Program-made: the position numbers and the translations under genes
Part shown: positions 50,802 through 58,883 of the stretch, in pieces
How positions within the stretch are numbered: the first letter of the stretch is position 1
How the letters are laid out: each line of letters begins with the position of its first letter
From: Nonomuraea sp. NEAU-A123
Lineage (GTDB): Bacteria; Actinomycetota; Actinomycetes; Streptosporangiales; Streptosporangiaceae
Direction: 5' to 3'
DNA length: 64,000 bases
Assembly (NCBI RefSeq): GCF_018603905.1
Contig: NZ_JAHFZZ010000004.1
Span: 310,001-374,000, forward strand
The notes under the pieces: model-generated
Database searches by the model: none
The model's input: only the letters and a program-made list of their open reading frames with translations
Told to the model about the DNA's origin: nothing

Positions 50802-51906
50802 AGACCAGCTCGTCGGTGTAGCGCGGCCCGTCCGGCCCGTCGCCCAGATAGAAGCGGGTCGACAGCGTACGGTCGGCCGTGTCGAACACCGTGCTCCAGA
50901 TCGTGCGGAACGGCAGGTCCTGGTCCGGCCCCACCTCGGCCAGGCTCTTGCGCAGGTCGGCCGCCGACATGGTGGCGCCCTTGCTCCGCTCGTACAGCGA
51001 GCGCAGCCGCCCGAACGTCTGGAGGCTGGCCTCGGTGTCCGGGGGCAGGTTCATCGGGTCGGGGTTGAGGTGCAGCAGGTGGTTGGTGACGCACAGCGGC
51101 GCGTCGCCGAACTCGATGATGTGCTCCTTGCCGTCCTTGCCGCGCTCCCACACGAACGCCCCGCCGTGCGCGTCGGCGACGAGGTAGTGCAGCGGCGCGC
51201 CGTGGTCGTACTGCTTCGCGCCGAGCAGCGCCTGCTTGGCCTGCTCCACGTTCTCGCAGGTGTCGACGACGAACCTGGGCAGTTGTACGCTGTTCAGCCC
51301 GACCTGCGGGGCGGGGTCCCGCGGTGGCGCGGCGGTGACGATGTCGGCGATGAGCAGCATGACGACAAGGCCGGCCTCGTTGACGCCGTCCATGCAGCCG
51401 TCGAGTTCGTTCATCGTGATGACGGTCGAGGCCAGGCCGGTGTCGGGCACCGTGGTGATCACGTACGGCCTGGACGACATCGGCAGCTCGTCCGGCCGTG
51501 GCGCCTGGCCCATGATCTCGCTGGTGGTCACGGTGAAGAAGTCGTAGTTGCGGCCCACCCTGCCGTGGCCGTCGGTGCTCGCGGACGGCGGGCACCACAG
51601 CGCCGAGCAGCCCGAGCCCGCGGGCGCGTAGCTCAGCCCGTCGAGGGCCAGCTCGTCCTGGTCGGGGTCGAGACCGAGCGCCGCGGCGGCGCCGTCCATG
51701 CGGGCGTGGTGCTGCGGCCAGTGCCGCTCGAACCAGGTCCGGCGGGCCCGGTTGACGGCGGGGTCGAGCGGCCTCGGCGCCCAGCCGAGCCGGCGGGCCT
51801 CCTCGGTGAGCGCGCGGCCGATCTCCGTCTGGCTGCCGTGGAGGGTCAAGTGCCGGACGAGCTGGAAGTCGGTCCGGCCGCCGGCGATCTGCTTCATGTT
51901 CTTCAT
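50773..51906 (-). CDS. C45-type autoproteolytic acyltransferase/hydrolase (Ntn fold)
   Basis: A 377-aa protein related to isopenicillin N acyltransferase and other C45 Ntn hydrolases. The conserved nucleophile region reads GSGCSALWCPPS, with Cys 100 as the likely processing site and N-terminal nucleophile. VGRNYDFF, MNELDGCMDGVNEAGLVVMLL and VTNHLLHLNPD are the other family blocks. Relatives cleave or transfer acyl groups on amides. No signal peptide is seen. It is encoded opposite the acyl-CoA synthetase, which suggests, but does not prove, release and activation of an acyl chain. Confidence 0.85.
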   Translation of the reverse strand: MKNMKQIAGGRTDFQLVRHLTLHGSQTEIGRALTEEARRLGWAPRPLDPAVNRARRTWFERHWPQHHARMDGAAAALGLDPDQDELALDGLSYAPAGSGCSALWCPPSASTDGHGRVGRNYDFFTVTTSEIMGQAPRPDELPMSSRPYVITTVPDTGLASTVITMNELDGCMDGVNEAGLVVMLLIADIVTAAPPRDPAPQVGLNSVQLPRFVVDTCENVEQAKQALLGAKQYDHGAPLHYLVADAHGGAFVWERGKDGKEHIIEFGDAPLCVTNHLLHLNPDPMNLPPDTEASLQTFGRLRSLYERSKGATMSAADLRKSLAEVGPDQDLPFRTIWSTVFDTADRTLSTRFYLGDGPDGPRYTDELVFTARPGTPA

Positions 51907-51961
51907 GCCCGCCAGGCTGCCGCTGGCCGCTGACCATTCTCCTACCGTCCGCTGACCGCCC

Positions 51962-52927
51962 TCATCGGCGAGGGCCGTTCACCGCGCGGCGGTAGCGGTC
52001 CGACAGCCGCAGGACGTGCTCGGCCAGCTCCGGCGGGTCGAGCACCTCGAAGTCCACGCCGATGAACCCGATCCACACGGCCATCCCGTGCAGGTCGTCG
52101 CCGCCCAGCCTGGCCAGGCAGGTGGCCTCGTCGACCGGCTCGATCTCCAGCCCCAGCGGCAGCCGGCGCATCGCCTCGGCCGGGCTGTGCAGCAGCACCG
52201 TCGCGCGATAGCGCCACATCGCCGTGTTCACGCCCTTCTCCACGTACGCGGCCACGTCACCGTCGCCCGGCAGCTGGCGGGGCGTGAACCGCGGCCCCGT
52301 GGCCGGTGTGCGCAGCAGGACGCGGTCCCCCCGGAACGTCCGCCAGTCCCGCCGCTCGATGTCGTAGCCGACCAGATACCAGCGGCCGCGCCGGTGCACG
52401 AGCCGGTGCGGCTCGACGTCGCGCAGGCTCGAGGAGCCGTCGTGGCCGGTGTAGTCGAAGCGGAGCCGTTCGTGGTCGCGGGCGGCGTTGGCGATCGTGG
52501 TCAGCACCTCGGGCGCCACCGAAGGGCCGCCGCCGGGGATCTGGACCGTGTAGGTGTTCAGGGCGTTGACCCGGCGCCGCAGCCGAGACGGCAGCACCTG
52601 CTCCAGCTTGGCCAGGGCGCGCACGGAGGTCTCCTCGATGCCCTGGACGCCGCCGCCCGCCGCCCGGCCGAGCCCGACGGCCACCGCCACGGCCTCCTCG
52701 TCGTCGAGCAGCAGCGGCGGCAGCGCGGCCCCGGCGCCGAGCCGGTAGCCGCCCGCGACGCCCGGCGTGGCGTGCACCGGGTAGCCGAGGCTGCGCAGCC
52801 GCTCGACGTCGTTGCGGATCGTCCTGGTCGAGACCCCGAGCCGCGCGGACAGCTCGGGCCCTGACCACTCCTTGTGCGCCTGGAGCAGGGAGAGCAGCTT
52901 GAGCAGGCGGGCCGAGGTGTCCAGCAT
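51962..52927 (-). CDS. WYL-domain transcriptional regulator
   Basis: A 321-aa regulator. The N-terminal HTH is WSGPELSARLGVSTRTIRNDVERL. The WYL domain includes VEPHRLVHRRGRWYLVGYD and DWRTFRGDRV, and the C-terminal WCX extension ends at LRLSDRYRRAV. WYL proteins bind nucleic acid or nucleotide-like ligands and regulate many processes including defence. A truncated, frameshifted relative lies at 62167-62829. Targets here are unknown. Confidence 0.9.
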   Translation of the reverse strand: MLDTSARLLKLLSLLQAHKEWSGPELSARLGVSTRTIRNDVERLRSLGYPVHATPGVAGGYRLGAGAALPPLLLDDEEAVAVAVGLGRAAGGGVQGIEETSVRALAKLEQVLPSRLRRRVNALNTYTVQIPGGGPSVAPEVLTTIANAARDHERLRFDYTGHDGSSSLRDVEPHRLVHRRGRWYLVGYDIERRDWRTFRGDRVLLRTPATGPRFTPRQLPGDGDVAAYVEKGVNTAMWRYRATVLLHSPAEAMRRLPLGLEIEPVDEATCLARLGGDDLHGMAVWIGFIGVDFEVLDPPELAEHVLRLSDRYRRAVNGPRR

Positions 52928-53004
52928 GCCTACCAGTCTGCCCGCTATCGCGGAAAGCCTCGTTCCGTATTAAGGACGATCTCGCCGAGTCGCTCCAGCC
53001 GGAA

Positions 53005-53949
53005 CTACTCGACGTTGACCAGCAGCACCGCCTTGCCGACCAGTTCCCTGGACGCCAGGGCGGCGTGCGCCTCGGCCGCCCGCTCCAGCGGCACGGCCAG
53101 GCCGATCACGGTAGCGAGCCGGCCCGCCGCCGTCTCGGCCATCGTCCGTTCGGCCAGCCGCCTGAACCGCTCGGGCGTGAACTGGACCTGCTCCATGCCG
53201 ACCAGGCGGACGCCCCGCGCCTCGGCCTCGCCCGGGTCCACCTGGGCGGTGGAGCCGCTCGGCACGCCGTACGCGAAGAACGTCCCGCCACGCGCCACCA
53301 GGTGGAACGCCGCGCTCCCGACCTGGCCACCGACACCGTCGAACACGACATCGAAGCCGCCTGTGAGCTCGTCATAACCGAGCGTCGTGGTAGCGCCGAA
53401 ACGTACCGCGGCCTCGCGCTTGGCCGGGTCGTGGGCCGCGGCCGTGACCTCGGCGCCCGCCGCGGCGGCGAGGCGCACCAAGGGCAGGCCCAGCGCCCCA
53501 CCCGCGCCCGTGACCAGCACGCGGGCGCCCGGTTTGAGCTCGGCGGCGTCGATCAGGCTGAGCGCCGCCGGACCCACCTGGATCAGCGCGCCCGCCTCGC
53601 GCGGGCCCACCTCGTCGGGCACCGCGACCAGCGTGTCCAGCTCGGCCACCGCCCGCTCGGCGTACCCGCCGGACGGAAGGAGCGCGGCCACCCGCCTCCC
53701 CGTCCACGCCGGGTCGACGCCCTCGCCGACGGACAGCACCCGCCCGGCCACCCCCGTGCCGGGTACGTACGGCGGCCGGAGCGGGAACCACTCCTTGCCC
53801 CACCCCGCCCGCAACTGCGCGTCGATGGACATCACATCCACGACGGAGACGCCGATCACCACCTGCCCCGGACCCGCCACCGGATCCGGGGCCCGCTTGA
53901 CCGCCAGCACCTCGGGACCGCCGAAACCTGTCACCTCGACAACGTTCAT
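53005..53949 (-). CDS. Zinc-type alcohol dehydrogenase / quinone oxidoreductase
   Basis: A 314-aa medium-chain dehydrogenase. PYVPGTGVAGRVLSVGEGV is the quinone oxidoreductase signature. The NADP-binding motif is VLVTGAGGALGLPLVRLAAAAGAEVTA, and the tail GLAVPLERAAEAHAAL is typical. No structural zinc cysteines are seen, as in QOR-type members. A perfect 11-bp-arm palindrome lies 14 nt upstream, implying control by a MerR/SoxR-like or similar dimeric activator that is not encoded in this window. Confidence 0.9.
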   Translation of the reverse strand: MNVVEVTGFGGPEVLAVKRAPDPVAGPGQVVIGVSVVDVMSIDAQLRAGWGKEWFPLRPPYVPGTGVAGRVLSVGEGVDPAWTGRRVAALLPSGGYAERAVAELDTLVAVPDEVGPREAGALIQVGPAALSLIDAAELKPGARVLVTGAGGALGLPLVRLAAAAGAEVTAAAHDPAKREAAVRFGATTTLGYDELTGGFDVVFDGVGGQVGSAAFHLVARGGTFFAYGVPSGSTAQVDPGEAEARGVRLVGMEQVQFTPERFRRLAERTMAETAAGRLATVIGLAVPLERAAEAHAALASRELVGKAVLLVNVE

Positions 53950-53962
53950 GGCACCGAGTCTG

Positions 53963-53986
53963 TGACCTCAACCTCGGTTGAGGTCA
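53963..53986 (-). promoter_or_regulatory. Perfect MerR/SoxR-like promoter palindrome
   Basis: Arms TGACCTCAACC (53963-53973) and GGTTGAGGTCA (53976-53986) with a 2-nt spacer. On the minus strand it begins with TTGACC, a -35 hexamer, so the palindrome fills the promoter spacer before the dehydrogenase gene. CCTCAA/TTGAGG arms of this kind are typical of MerR-family operators such as SoxR boxes. It overlaps the last codon of the transporter gene. Confidence 0.7.
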
Positions 53987-55414
53987 ACCGAACAGTTTCT
54001 GCGCCTGCTGGATCACCGTCAGCACGGTGAGCGTGCCGAAGAAGGCGATGGACCAGACGAGCGCGCCCAGCCGGTACGACCTGACCTTGATGGCCGCCGG
54101 CAGCGACCCGCGGTTGAGCACGATCAGCAGGATCGAGTAGACGAACATCATCACCGCCGCGAAGCTGGCCGAGAACACCAGCAGGATCAGCGGCTGGTCG
54201 AACCCGAGCAGCAGGATCGTGATGCCGATCAGGGCCATCGCCCACACCACGATGAAGTACACGCGGTTCACGGACATGGCCCTGTCCCGCAGGTAGACGG
54301 TCTTGATCGTGTCGGAGGCGAGCCGGGAGGTGTAGTCGACGATGCCCATGGCCGAGGCGAACAGCGACAGCGCCCCGATCACCCAGAACAGCACGCCGAA
54401 CCACGGTCCGACCGTCGTCTTCAGCGCCTCCCCCTCGACCTGGAGGAACCCGATGCCGTTGGCCAGCCCCGGCTTACCGAACACCGTGGAGTAGGCGAGC
54501 ATCGACATCAGCGCGATCGTCAGGAACGACACCAGCGCGAACGTCGACGCCTGCTCGATGTTCGCGAAGCGCCACCACTGGCGCCACCGGGCCAGGTTCT
54601 CCTTGGTCGGCGCGAACTGGAAGCCCGTCGACGCGGCCGCCTCCTCCTGGCCGGTGACCGGGCTGACCAGGCGCGGCACGTACAGGCCCATGCCGAAGCC
54701 CTTGTCGCGGATCCAGTTGCTCTGGCACAGGTTCTGGCCGCCGCCCGCGCCCGCGTAGGCGATCGCGCCCATCAGCAGCGCGAACTCCAGCGGCGGCACG
54801 GGGAACCGCGCCCCGACGGTCAGGCCCTTGCCCAGCGCGACCCAGCTCTCGGCGTTGATGGCGAACAGGATCGCGACCACCGCGAGTATCAGCACCAGGG
54901 CGATCTTCACGAAGATCACCCGTTCCAGCAGGACGTAGATGACGGGCGCCATCGTCAGCCCGATCGCGATCACCAGCAGCATGCCGATCGCGATCCAGCG
55001 CACGCTGCCCTCGCCCGTGCCGGTCAGGTAGGTCATCATCGTGGCCGACGTGGTCACCCAGCCGGGCCACAGGTTCGAGCCGAGTGTCATCAGGACGAAA
55101 ACGAGGCCCCAGTGCTTCCACATCCTGCTGAAACCGGTCAGCGCGGTCTCGCCGGTGGCCAGCGTGTAGCGCTCGATCTCCATGTTGAGGAACCACTGGG
55201 TGATGATGCCGATCGCGGCGCCCCAGATGAAGACCAGGCCGACCTGGGAGGCGATGTACGGCCAGAGGATGAACTCGCCGGACGCCAGTCCGACCCCCGC
55301 GCCCACCAGGCCGGGGCCGATGATGCGCCAGGTCGTTCGAGGGGGGTCAGGCAGGTCGCGGACGGTGACGGGCGGGAGGACTCGTGCGGGAACGGTCGGG
55401 GTGAACTCCGCCAT
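53984..55414 (-). CDS. Nramp-superfamily transporter lacking the metal motif
   Basis: A 476-aa membrane protein with about eleven helices in the LeuT-like Nramp pattern. The first helix reads GPGLVGAGVGLASGEFILWP where metal-transporting Nramps have DPGN, so the usual Asp/Asn ligands are absent. Helix 6 likewise (LLMGAIAYAGAGGGQN) lacks the MPH motif. It is probably a transporter for something other than Mn/Fe. A TTAC/GTAA inverted repeat lies 35 nt upstream. The dehydrogenase gene follows on the same strand but behind its own promoter. Confidence 0.85.
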   Translation of the reverse strand: MAEFTPTVPARVLPPVTVRDLPDPPRTTWRIIGPGLVGAGVGLASGEFILWPYIASQVGLVFIWGAAIGIITQWFLNMEIERYTLATGETALTGFSRMWKHWGLVFVLMTLGSNLWPGWVTTSATMMTYLTGTGEGSVRWIAIGMLLVIAIGLTMAPVIYVLLERVIFVKIALVLILAVVAILFAINAESWVALGKGLTVGARFPVPPLEFALLMGAIAYAGAGGGQNLCQSNWIRDKGFGMGLYVPRLVSPVTGQEEAAASTGFQFAPTKENLARWRQWWRFANIEQASTFALVSFLTIALMSMLAYSTVFGKPGLANGIGFLQVEGEALKTTVGPWFGVLFWVIGALSLFASAMGIVDYTSRLASDTIKTVYLRDRAMSVNRVYFIVVWAMALIGITILLLGFDQPLILLVFSASFAAVMMFVYSILLIVLNRGSLPAAIKVRSYRLGALVWSIAFFGTLTVLTVIQQAQKLFG

Positions 55415-55449
55415 GCCGATCTCCTTGCTCGACGTGCGTAAGCATCACA

Positions 55450-55465
55450 TTACATAGATCAGTAA
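55450..55465. promoter_or_regulatory. Candidate operator upstream of the Nramp-like gene
   Basis: TTACATAGATCAGTAA has inverted TTAC/GTAA ends in an A/T-rich 69-bp gap between the GNAT and transporter genes. It could be an operator or part of the promoter. Confidence 0.35.
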
Positions 55466-55483
55466 CATGAGTGGAATAGCCTG

Positions 55484-56266
55484 TTAACCCGTCTCCACCA
55501 CGTATTCCCCATTATCGGTAAAACCTGTGACCCGCCCGCCCGACCCCATCAGCCCGCCGAGCACCTCCCGCACCGCCAGCCGCCACGCACGGGCCGCCTC
55601 CGGGTCCTCACGGCGCAGCGTCTCGATGTCGCACGGCGTCCCGACCAGCACCACCGGCCCGTCCGCGGGGCCGATCACCGGCCGCGCCCCGCTCACTTCC
55701 ACCCCGCGCGTGTACGGCCCGGCTGACGGCTCCGGCGGCGGCTCCGTCAGCCGCCAGACCGCGAGCAGCCGGTCGGACGCGTCGCCCTCGTTGATCGCGT
55801 CGGCCATGACGCCGTAGAAGTCCTCCAGGTAGCGCTCCGGCCGGGCGCCCAGCTTGGCCAGGTTGAACCGGGCGTTCCTGCGTACGAGCGGGTCGAACGT
55901 CCAGGTGATCCTGACCAGCCCGCGCTCCACGCACCAGGCCCGCTGGTGCAGCTTGAGCGCGTAGCCGATGCCGCGCCCGATCGCCGCCCCCGTCACGTGC
56001 GAGTGCAGCGTCCGCTCCGCCGCGAGGAAGCCCACCGAGGCCCCGACCAGCCGGTCGCCCTCGTACGCCCCGGCCACGTAGCCGCCCGTGTGCGCGAAGC
56101 CGATCATCAGCTCCACCGGCACGGGCGCGTTGCGCGGGTCGGGGTGCCAGATGTCGTCGTACAGCCGGTAGACGTCCTGGAAGTCGTGGATGTCGCGAAG
56201 TTCGCGGATCGTCACACCGGTCTTCTCGGCCGCCTCGCGGGCGGCGGCCGCTTCCGCACTCGTCAT
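55484..56266 (-). CDS. GNAT-family acetyltransferase
   Basis: A 260-aa protein with a GNAT core in its first ~165 residues: IRELRDIHDFQDVYRLYDDIW, YVAGAYEGDRLVGASVGFLA, the acetyl-CoA loop AAIGRGIGYALKLHQR, and RITWTFDPLVRRNARFNLAKLG. It belongs to the COG3375-like group, whose substrates are unknown. The C-terminal ~95 residues are a separate small domain. It is third in an apparent minus-strand operon after the monooxygenase and dipeptidase genes (23-nt gap). Confidence 0.87.
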   Translation of the reverse strand: MTSAEAAAAREAAEKTGVTIRELRDIHDFQDVYRLYDDIWHPDPRNAPVPVELMIGFAHTGGYVAGAYEGDRLVGASVGFLAAERTLHSHVTGAAIGRGIGYALKLHQRAWCVERGLVRITWTFDPLVRRNARFNLAKLGARPERYLEDFYGVMADAINEGDASDRLLAVWRLTEPPPEPSAGPYTRGVEVSGARPVIGPADGPVVLVGTPCDIETLRREDPEAARAWRLAVREVLGGLMGSGGRVTGFTDNGEYVVETG

Positions 56267-56289
56267 TGCGTCTACCTACCCGCCACCTG

Positions 56290-57318
56290 TCAGACCAGCC
56301 GTTCCGTGAGGAACCGGTGCACGTTGCCACCGATGATCTTCGTGACGTCCTCCTCCGGCAGGCCGCGCTTGAGCAGGCCCTCGGTGACCATGGGCAGCCC
56401 CGATGGGCCCTCCAGGCCGGGGATCGCGGACTTCGGGTCGAGGCCCTCGATGAGGTCGCCCTCGCAGCAGGGCGGCGTCAGCTCGTCCATGACCTCGCGG
56501 ATGAAGTCGGGGCCGAGCCCGACGTGGTCGATCCCGGCGACGCCCGCGACGTGCTCGATGTGGTCGAGCAGGCGGTCGAGCGAGATGTCCGCCGCGCGGT
56601 CGGTGAGGAACGGCGCGAAGAAGTTCACGCACACCACGCCGCCGGTCGCCGCCACGCCGCGCAACTGGTCGTCGGTGAGGTTGCGGTGATGGTCGCGCAG
56701 CGCGCGGGCCGAGGAGTGGGTCGCCATGACCGGCTTGGCGGCCAGTTCCAGCACGTGCGCGACACCCGGCGCGCTCAGGTGGGAGATGTCGAAGACGATG
56801 CCGAGCCGTTCCATCTCGCGCAGGGCCTCGACGCCGTGCGAGGTCAGGCCGCCGCCGGTGGCGTCCTCGCCGCTGCCGTCGGCCAGCGGCGTGCGCCCCC
56901 AGTGCGCGATCGAGGCCACCCGCACGCCCAGCCGGTGGACGGTCGAGATCAGCTCCACGCTCGCGTCGAGCCCCGGCATGCTCTCCAGCGCGATGACCAG
57001 CGCGATCACGCCGTCGCCGAGAGCCCGGTCGATGTCCGGGCCGTCGAGGCAGATCCGCACCCGGTCCGCGTTGCCCTCCGCGAGCACGTGCGCGCACTCG
57101 ATCATGCGCAGTGTCTGCCGCAGGGCGCCCTCGGGGCGGTACTGGTCGTCGATGAAGACCGGCAGCACCTGGAGGTTCACGCCGCCCGCCGCGAGCTGGC
57201 GCAGCCATCGCTCACGGAAGAACGAGGCCCACCGCGCGGGCGGCCGGGCGGAGACCGCCATCAGCAGGTCGTTGTGGGTGTCGGCCACGACAGCACGCTG
57301 GTGCAGGGGGAATGTCAT
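56290..57318 (-). CDS. Membrane dipeptidase (peptidase M19)
   Basis: A 342-aa binuclear zinc dipeptidase of the renal dipeptidase family. Ligands are visible as His 15 and Asp 17 in VADTHNDLL, Glu in ALESMPG, and His residues in FDISHLSAPG and PVMATHSSARAL; GLGPDFI closes the site. Bacterial members cleave dipeptides, including D-amino-acid ones, and sometimes beta-lactams or cyclic peptides. It has no signal peptide, so it is cytosolic. ATG 57318 lies 20 nt after the monooxygenase stop. Confidence 0.92.
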   Translation of the reverse strand: MTFPLHQRAVVADTHNDLLMAVSARPPARWASFFRERWLRQLAAGGVNLQVLPVFIDDQYRPEGALRQTLRMIECAHVLAEGNADRVRICLDGPDIDRALGDGVIALVIALESMPGLDASVELISTVHRLGVRVASIAHWGRTPLADGSGEDATGGGLTSHGVEALREMERLGIVFDISHLSAPGVAHVLELAAKPVMATHSSARALRDHHRNLTDDQLRGVAATGGVVCVNFFAPFLTDRAADISLDRLLDHIEHVAGVAGIDHVGLGPDFIREVMDELTPPCCEGDLIEGLDPKSAIPGLEGPSGLPMVTEGLLKRGLPEEDVTKIIGGNVHRFLTERLV

Positions 57319-57338
57319 GCTTGGGACCGTACCGCCGG

Positions 57339-58778
57339 CTAAGGGGAGCCGGTCGGACGGTAGGCGGAGAGCGGAGGCCGGGCCGTCAGCCGGCGGTAGA
57401 GCGTCGTGCGGCCGGGCCAGTTGTTCGTGACGCGGCCGTCGGCCGTCTTGTACCAGCTCTGGCAGCCGTTGCCCCACACCATCCGCGCCATCGCCGCGTC
57501 GAGCTGCCTGCTCCACGCCGCCATCACCTCGGGCCGCACTTCGATCGGCCCCTTCTCCGACAGGTACGGCAGGCAGGACATGATGTGGTTCACCTGGCAT
57601 TCGATCATGAAGATGATCGAGTTGTGGCCCAGATTGGTGTTCGGCCCGTACAGCAGGAACAGGTTCGGGAAGTCCGGCACCGCGATGCCCAGGTACGCCT
57701 CCGCCCCGCCCTTCCACCGCTCCCGCAGCGACTGGCCGCTCCGTCCCGTGACCTCCATCGGCGCGAGGAACTCCGTGCTCTTGAACCCGGTGGCGTAGAC
57801 GATCGTGTCCACCTCGTACGGTCCCTCGGTGGTCTGGATGCCCTTCGGCGTGATCCGGACGATCCGGTCCGTCACCACGTCCACGTTCGGCCTGGTCAGG
57901 GCGGGATAGAAGGCGCTGTCGATGACGACCCGCTTGCAGCCCGGCGGGTAGCCGGGGGTGAGCCTGGCGCGCAGGGCCGGGTCGGGGACCTGGTCGCGTA
58001 GGTGGTCCAGAGCCCGCTTCTTGAGCAGGCCGACGCTCCAGCCCTGCGCCAGGGCGGGGTAGAGGGTGCCTTCGGCGTACCGGTAGATCCACTCGCGGTA
58101 GGCGCGCTGGAGGCCGGGGACGAAGTGGAACGCGAGCCTGGTCAGGGGGCCGAAGGCGGCGTCGGGCTTGGGGATCACCCAGTTGGGGGTGCGCTGGAAC
58201 ACGGTCAGGTGCTCGGCCTCGGCGGCGACGCGCGGTATGAGCTGGGCGGCCGACGAGCCGTTGCCGATCACCGCGACCCGCCTGCCGGTGAGATCGTGGT
58301 CGTGGTTCCAGCGGGCGGAGTGGAAGGACGTGCCCGCGAAGTCGTCCATTCCCGGGATGTCGGGCAGGCGGGGGCGGTTGAGCTGGCCGACGCCCATGAC
58401 GACGACGTCGAAGGTCTCGGTGGCGCCGGCCGTGCTGACCTGCCAGTGGGAGCCGTCGAAGACGGCCCGCTCGACCTCACTGCTGAAACGGATTTTCCGC
58501 CTGACGCCGTATTTATCAGCGCAGTGCGCTAAATAGGCGAGAATTTCGGGTTGTTCCGGGTAGCGGCGGGTCCAACTCGCGTACTTTTCGAAGGAATAGG
58601 AGTAGAGGTGCGACGGGATGTCGCAGCCCGCGCCCGGGTAGCTGTTGTCGCGCCAGGTGCCGCCCAGATCGGCCGCCTTCTCGAAGACCGTGTAGGAGCG
58701 GATCCCGGCCCGTTCGAGCTGGATCGCCATGCACAAGCCGCCGAAACCCGCTCCGATGATCGCGACCCTGGGTGCCAT
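57339..58778 (-). CDS. Baeyer-Villiger-type flavin monooxygenase
   Basis: A 479-aa FAD/NADPH monooxygenase. FAD site is IIGAGFGGLCMAIQLE, the NADPH site VIGNGSSAAQLIP, and between them is FAGTSFHSARW, which fits the BVMO fingerprint FxGxxxHxxxW. GTWRDNSYPGAGCDIPSHLYS is also diagnostic. These enzymes insert oxygen next to ketones. Codon 83 is a TTA leucine (58532-58530) inside an A/T-rich patch (58480-58610), so translation could depend on the rare bldA-type tRNA. It heads a likely operon with the dipeptidase and GNAT genes. Confidence 0.92.
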   Translation of the reverse strand: MAPRVAIIGAGFGGLCMAIQLERAGIRSYTVFEKAADLGGTWRDNSYPGAGCDIPSHLYSYSFEKYASWTRRYPEQPEILAYLAHCADKYGVRRKIRFSSEVERAVFDGSHWQVSTAGATETFDVVVMGVGQLNRPRLPDIPGMDDFAGTSFHSARWNHDHDLTGRRVAVIGNGSSAAQLIPRVAAEAEHLTVFQRTPNWVIPKPDAAFGPLTRLAFHFVPGLQRAYREWIYRYAEGTLYPALAQGWSVGLLKKRALDHLRDQVPDPALRARLTPGYPPGCKRVVIDSAFYPALTRPNVDVVTDRIVRITPKGIQTTEGPYEVDTIVYATGFKSTEFLAPMEVTGRSGQSLRERWKGGAEAYLGIAVPDFPNLFLLYGPNTNLGHNSIIFMIECQVNHIMSCLPYLSEKGPIEVRPEVMAAWSRQLDAAMARMVWGNGCQSWYKTADGRVTNNWPGRTTLYRRLTARPPLSAYRPTGSP

Positions 58779-58814
58779 GGCGTCCTCCGCGTGTCAGGAT
58801 CCACTTACGGTACG

Positions 58815-58829
58815 CCGAACCTCGTTCGG
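58815..58829. promoter_or_regulatory. Palindrome between the BVMO operon and the Nif3 operon
   Basis: CCGAAC and GTTCGG arms separated by CTC lie in the 105-bp divergent gap, 37 bp before the BVMO start. The layout suits a dimeric repressor; the regulator is unidentified. Confidence 0.45.
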
Positions 58830-58883
58830 ACGACACCCTTCGCCGCTCACGTACCCGGGCCGGGCGGCCGGTAGTCTGCGCAG

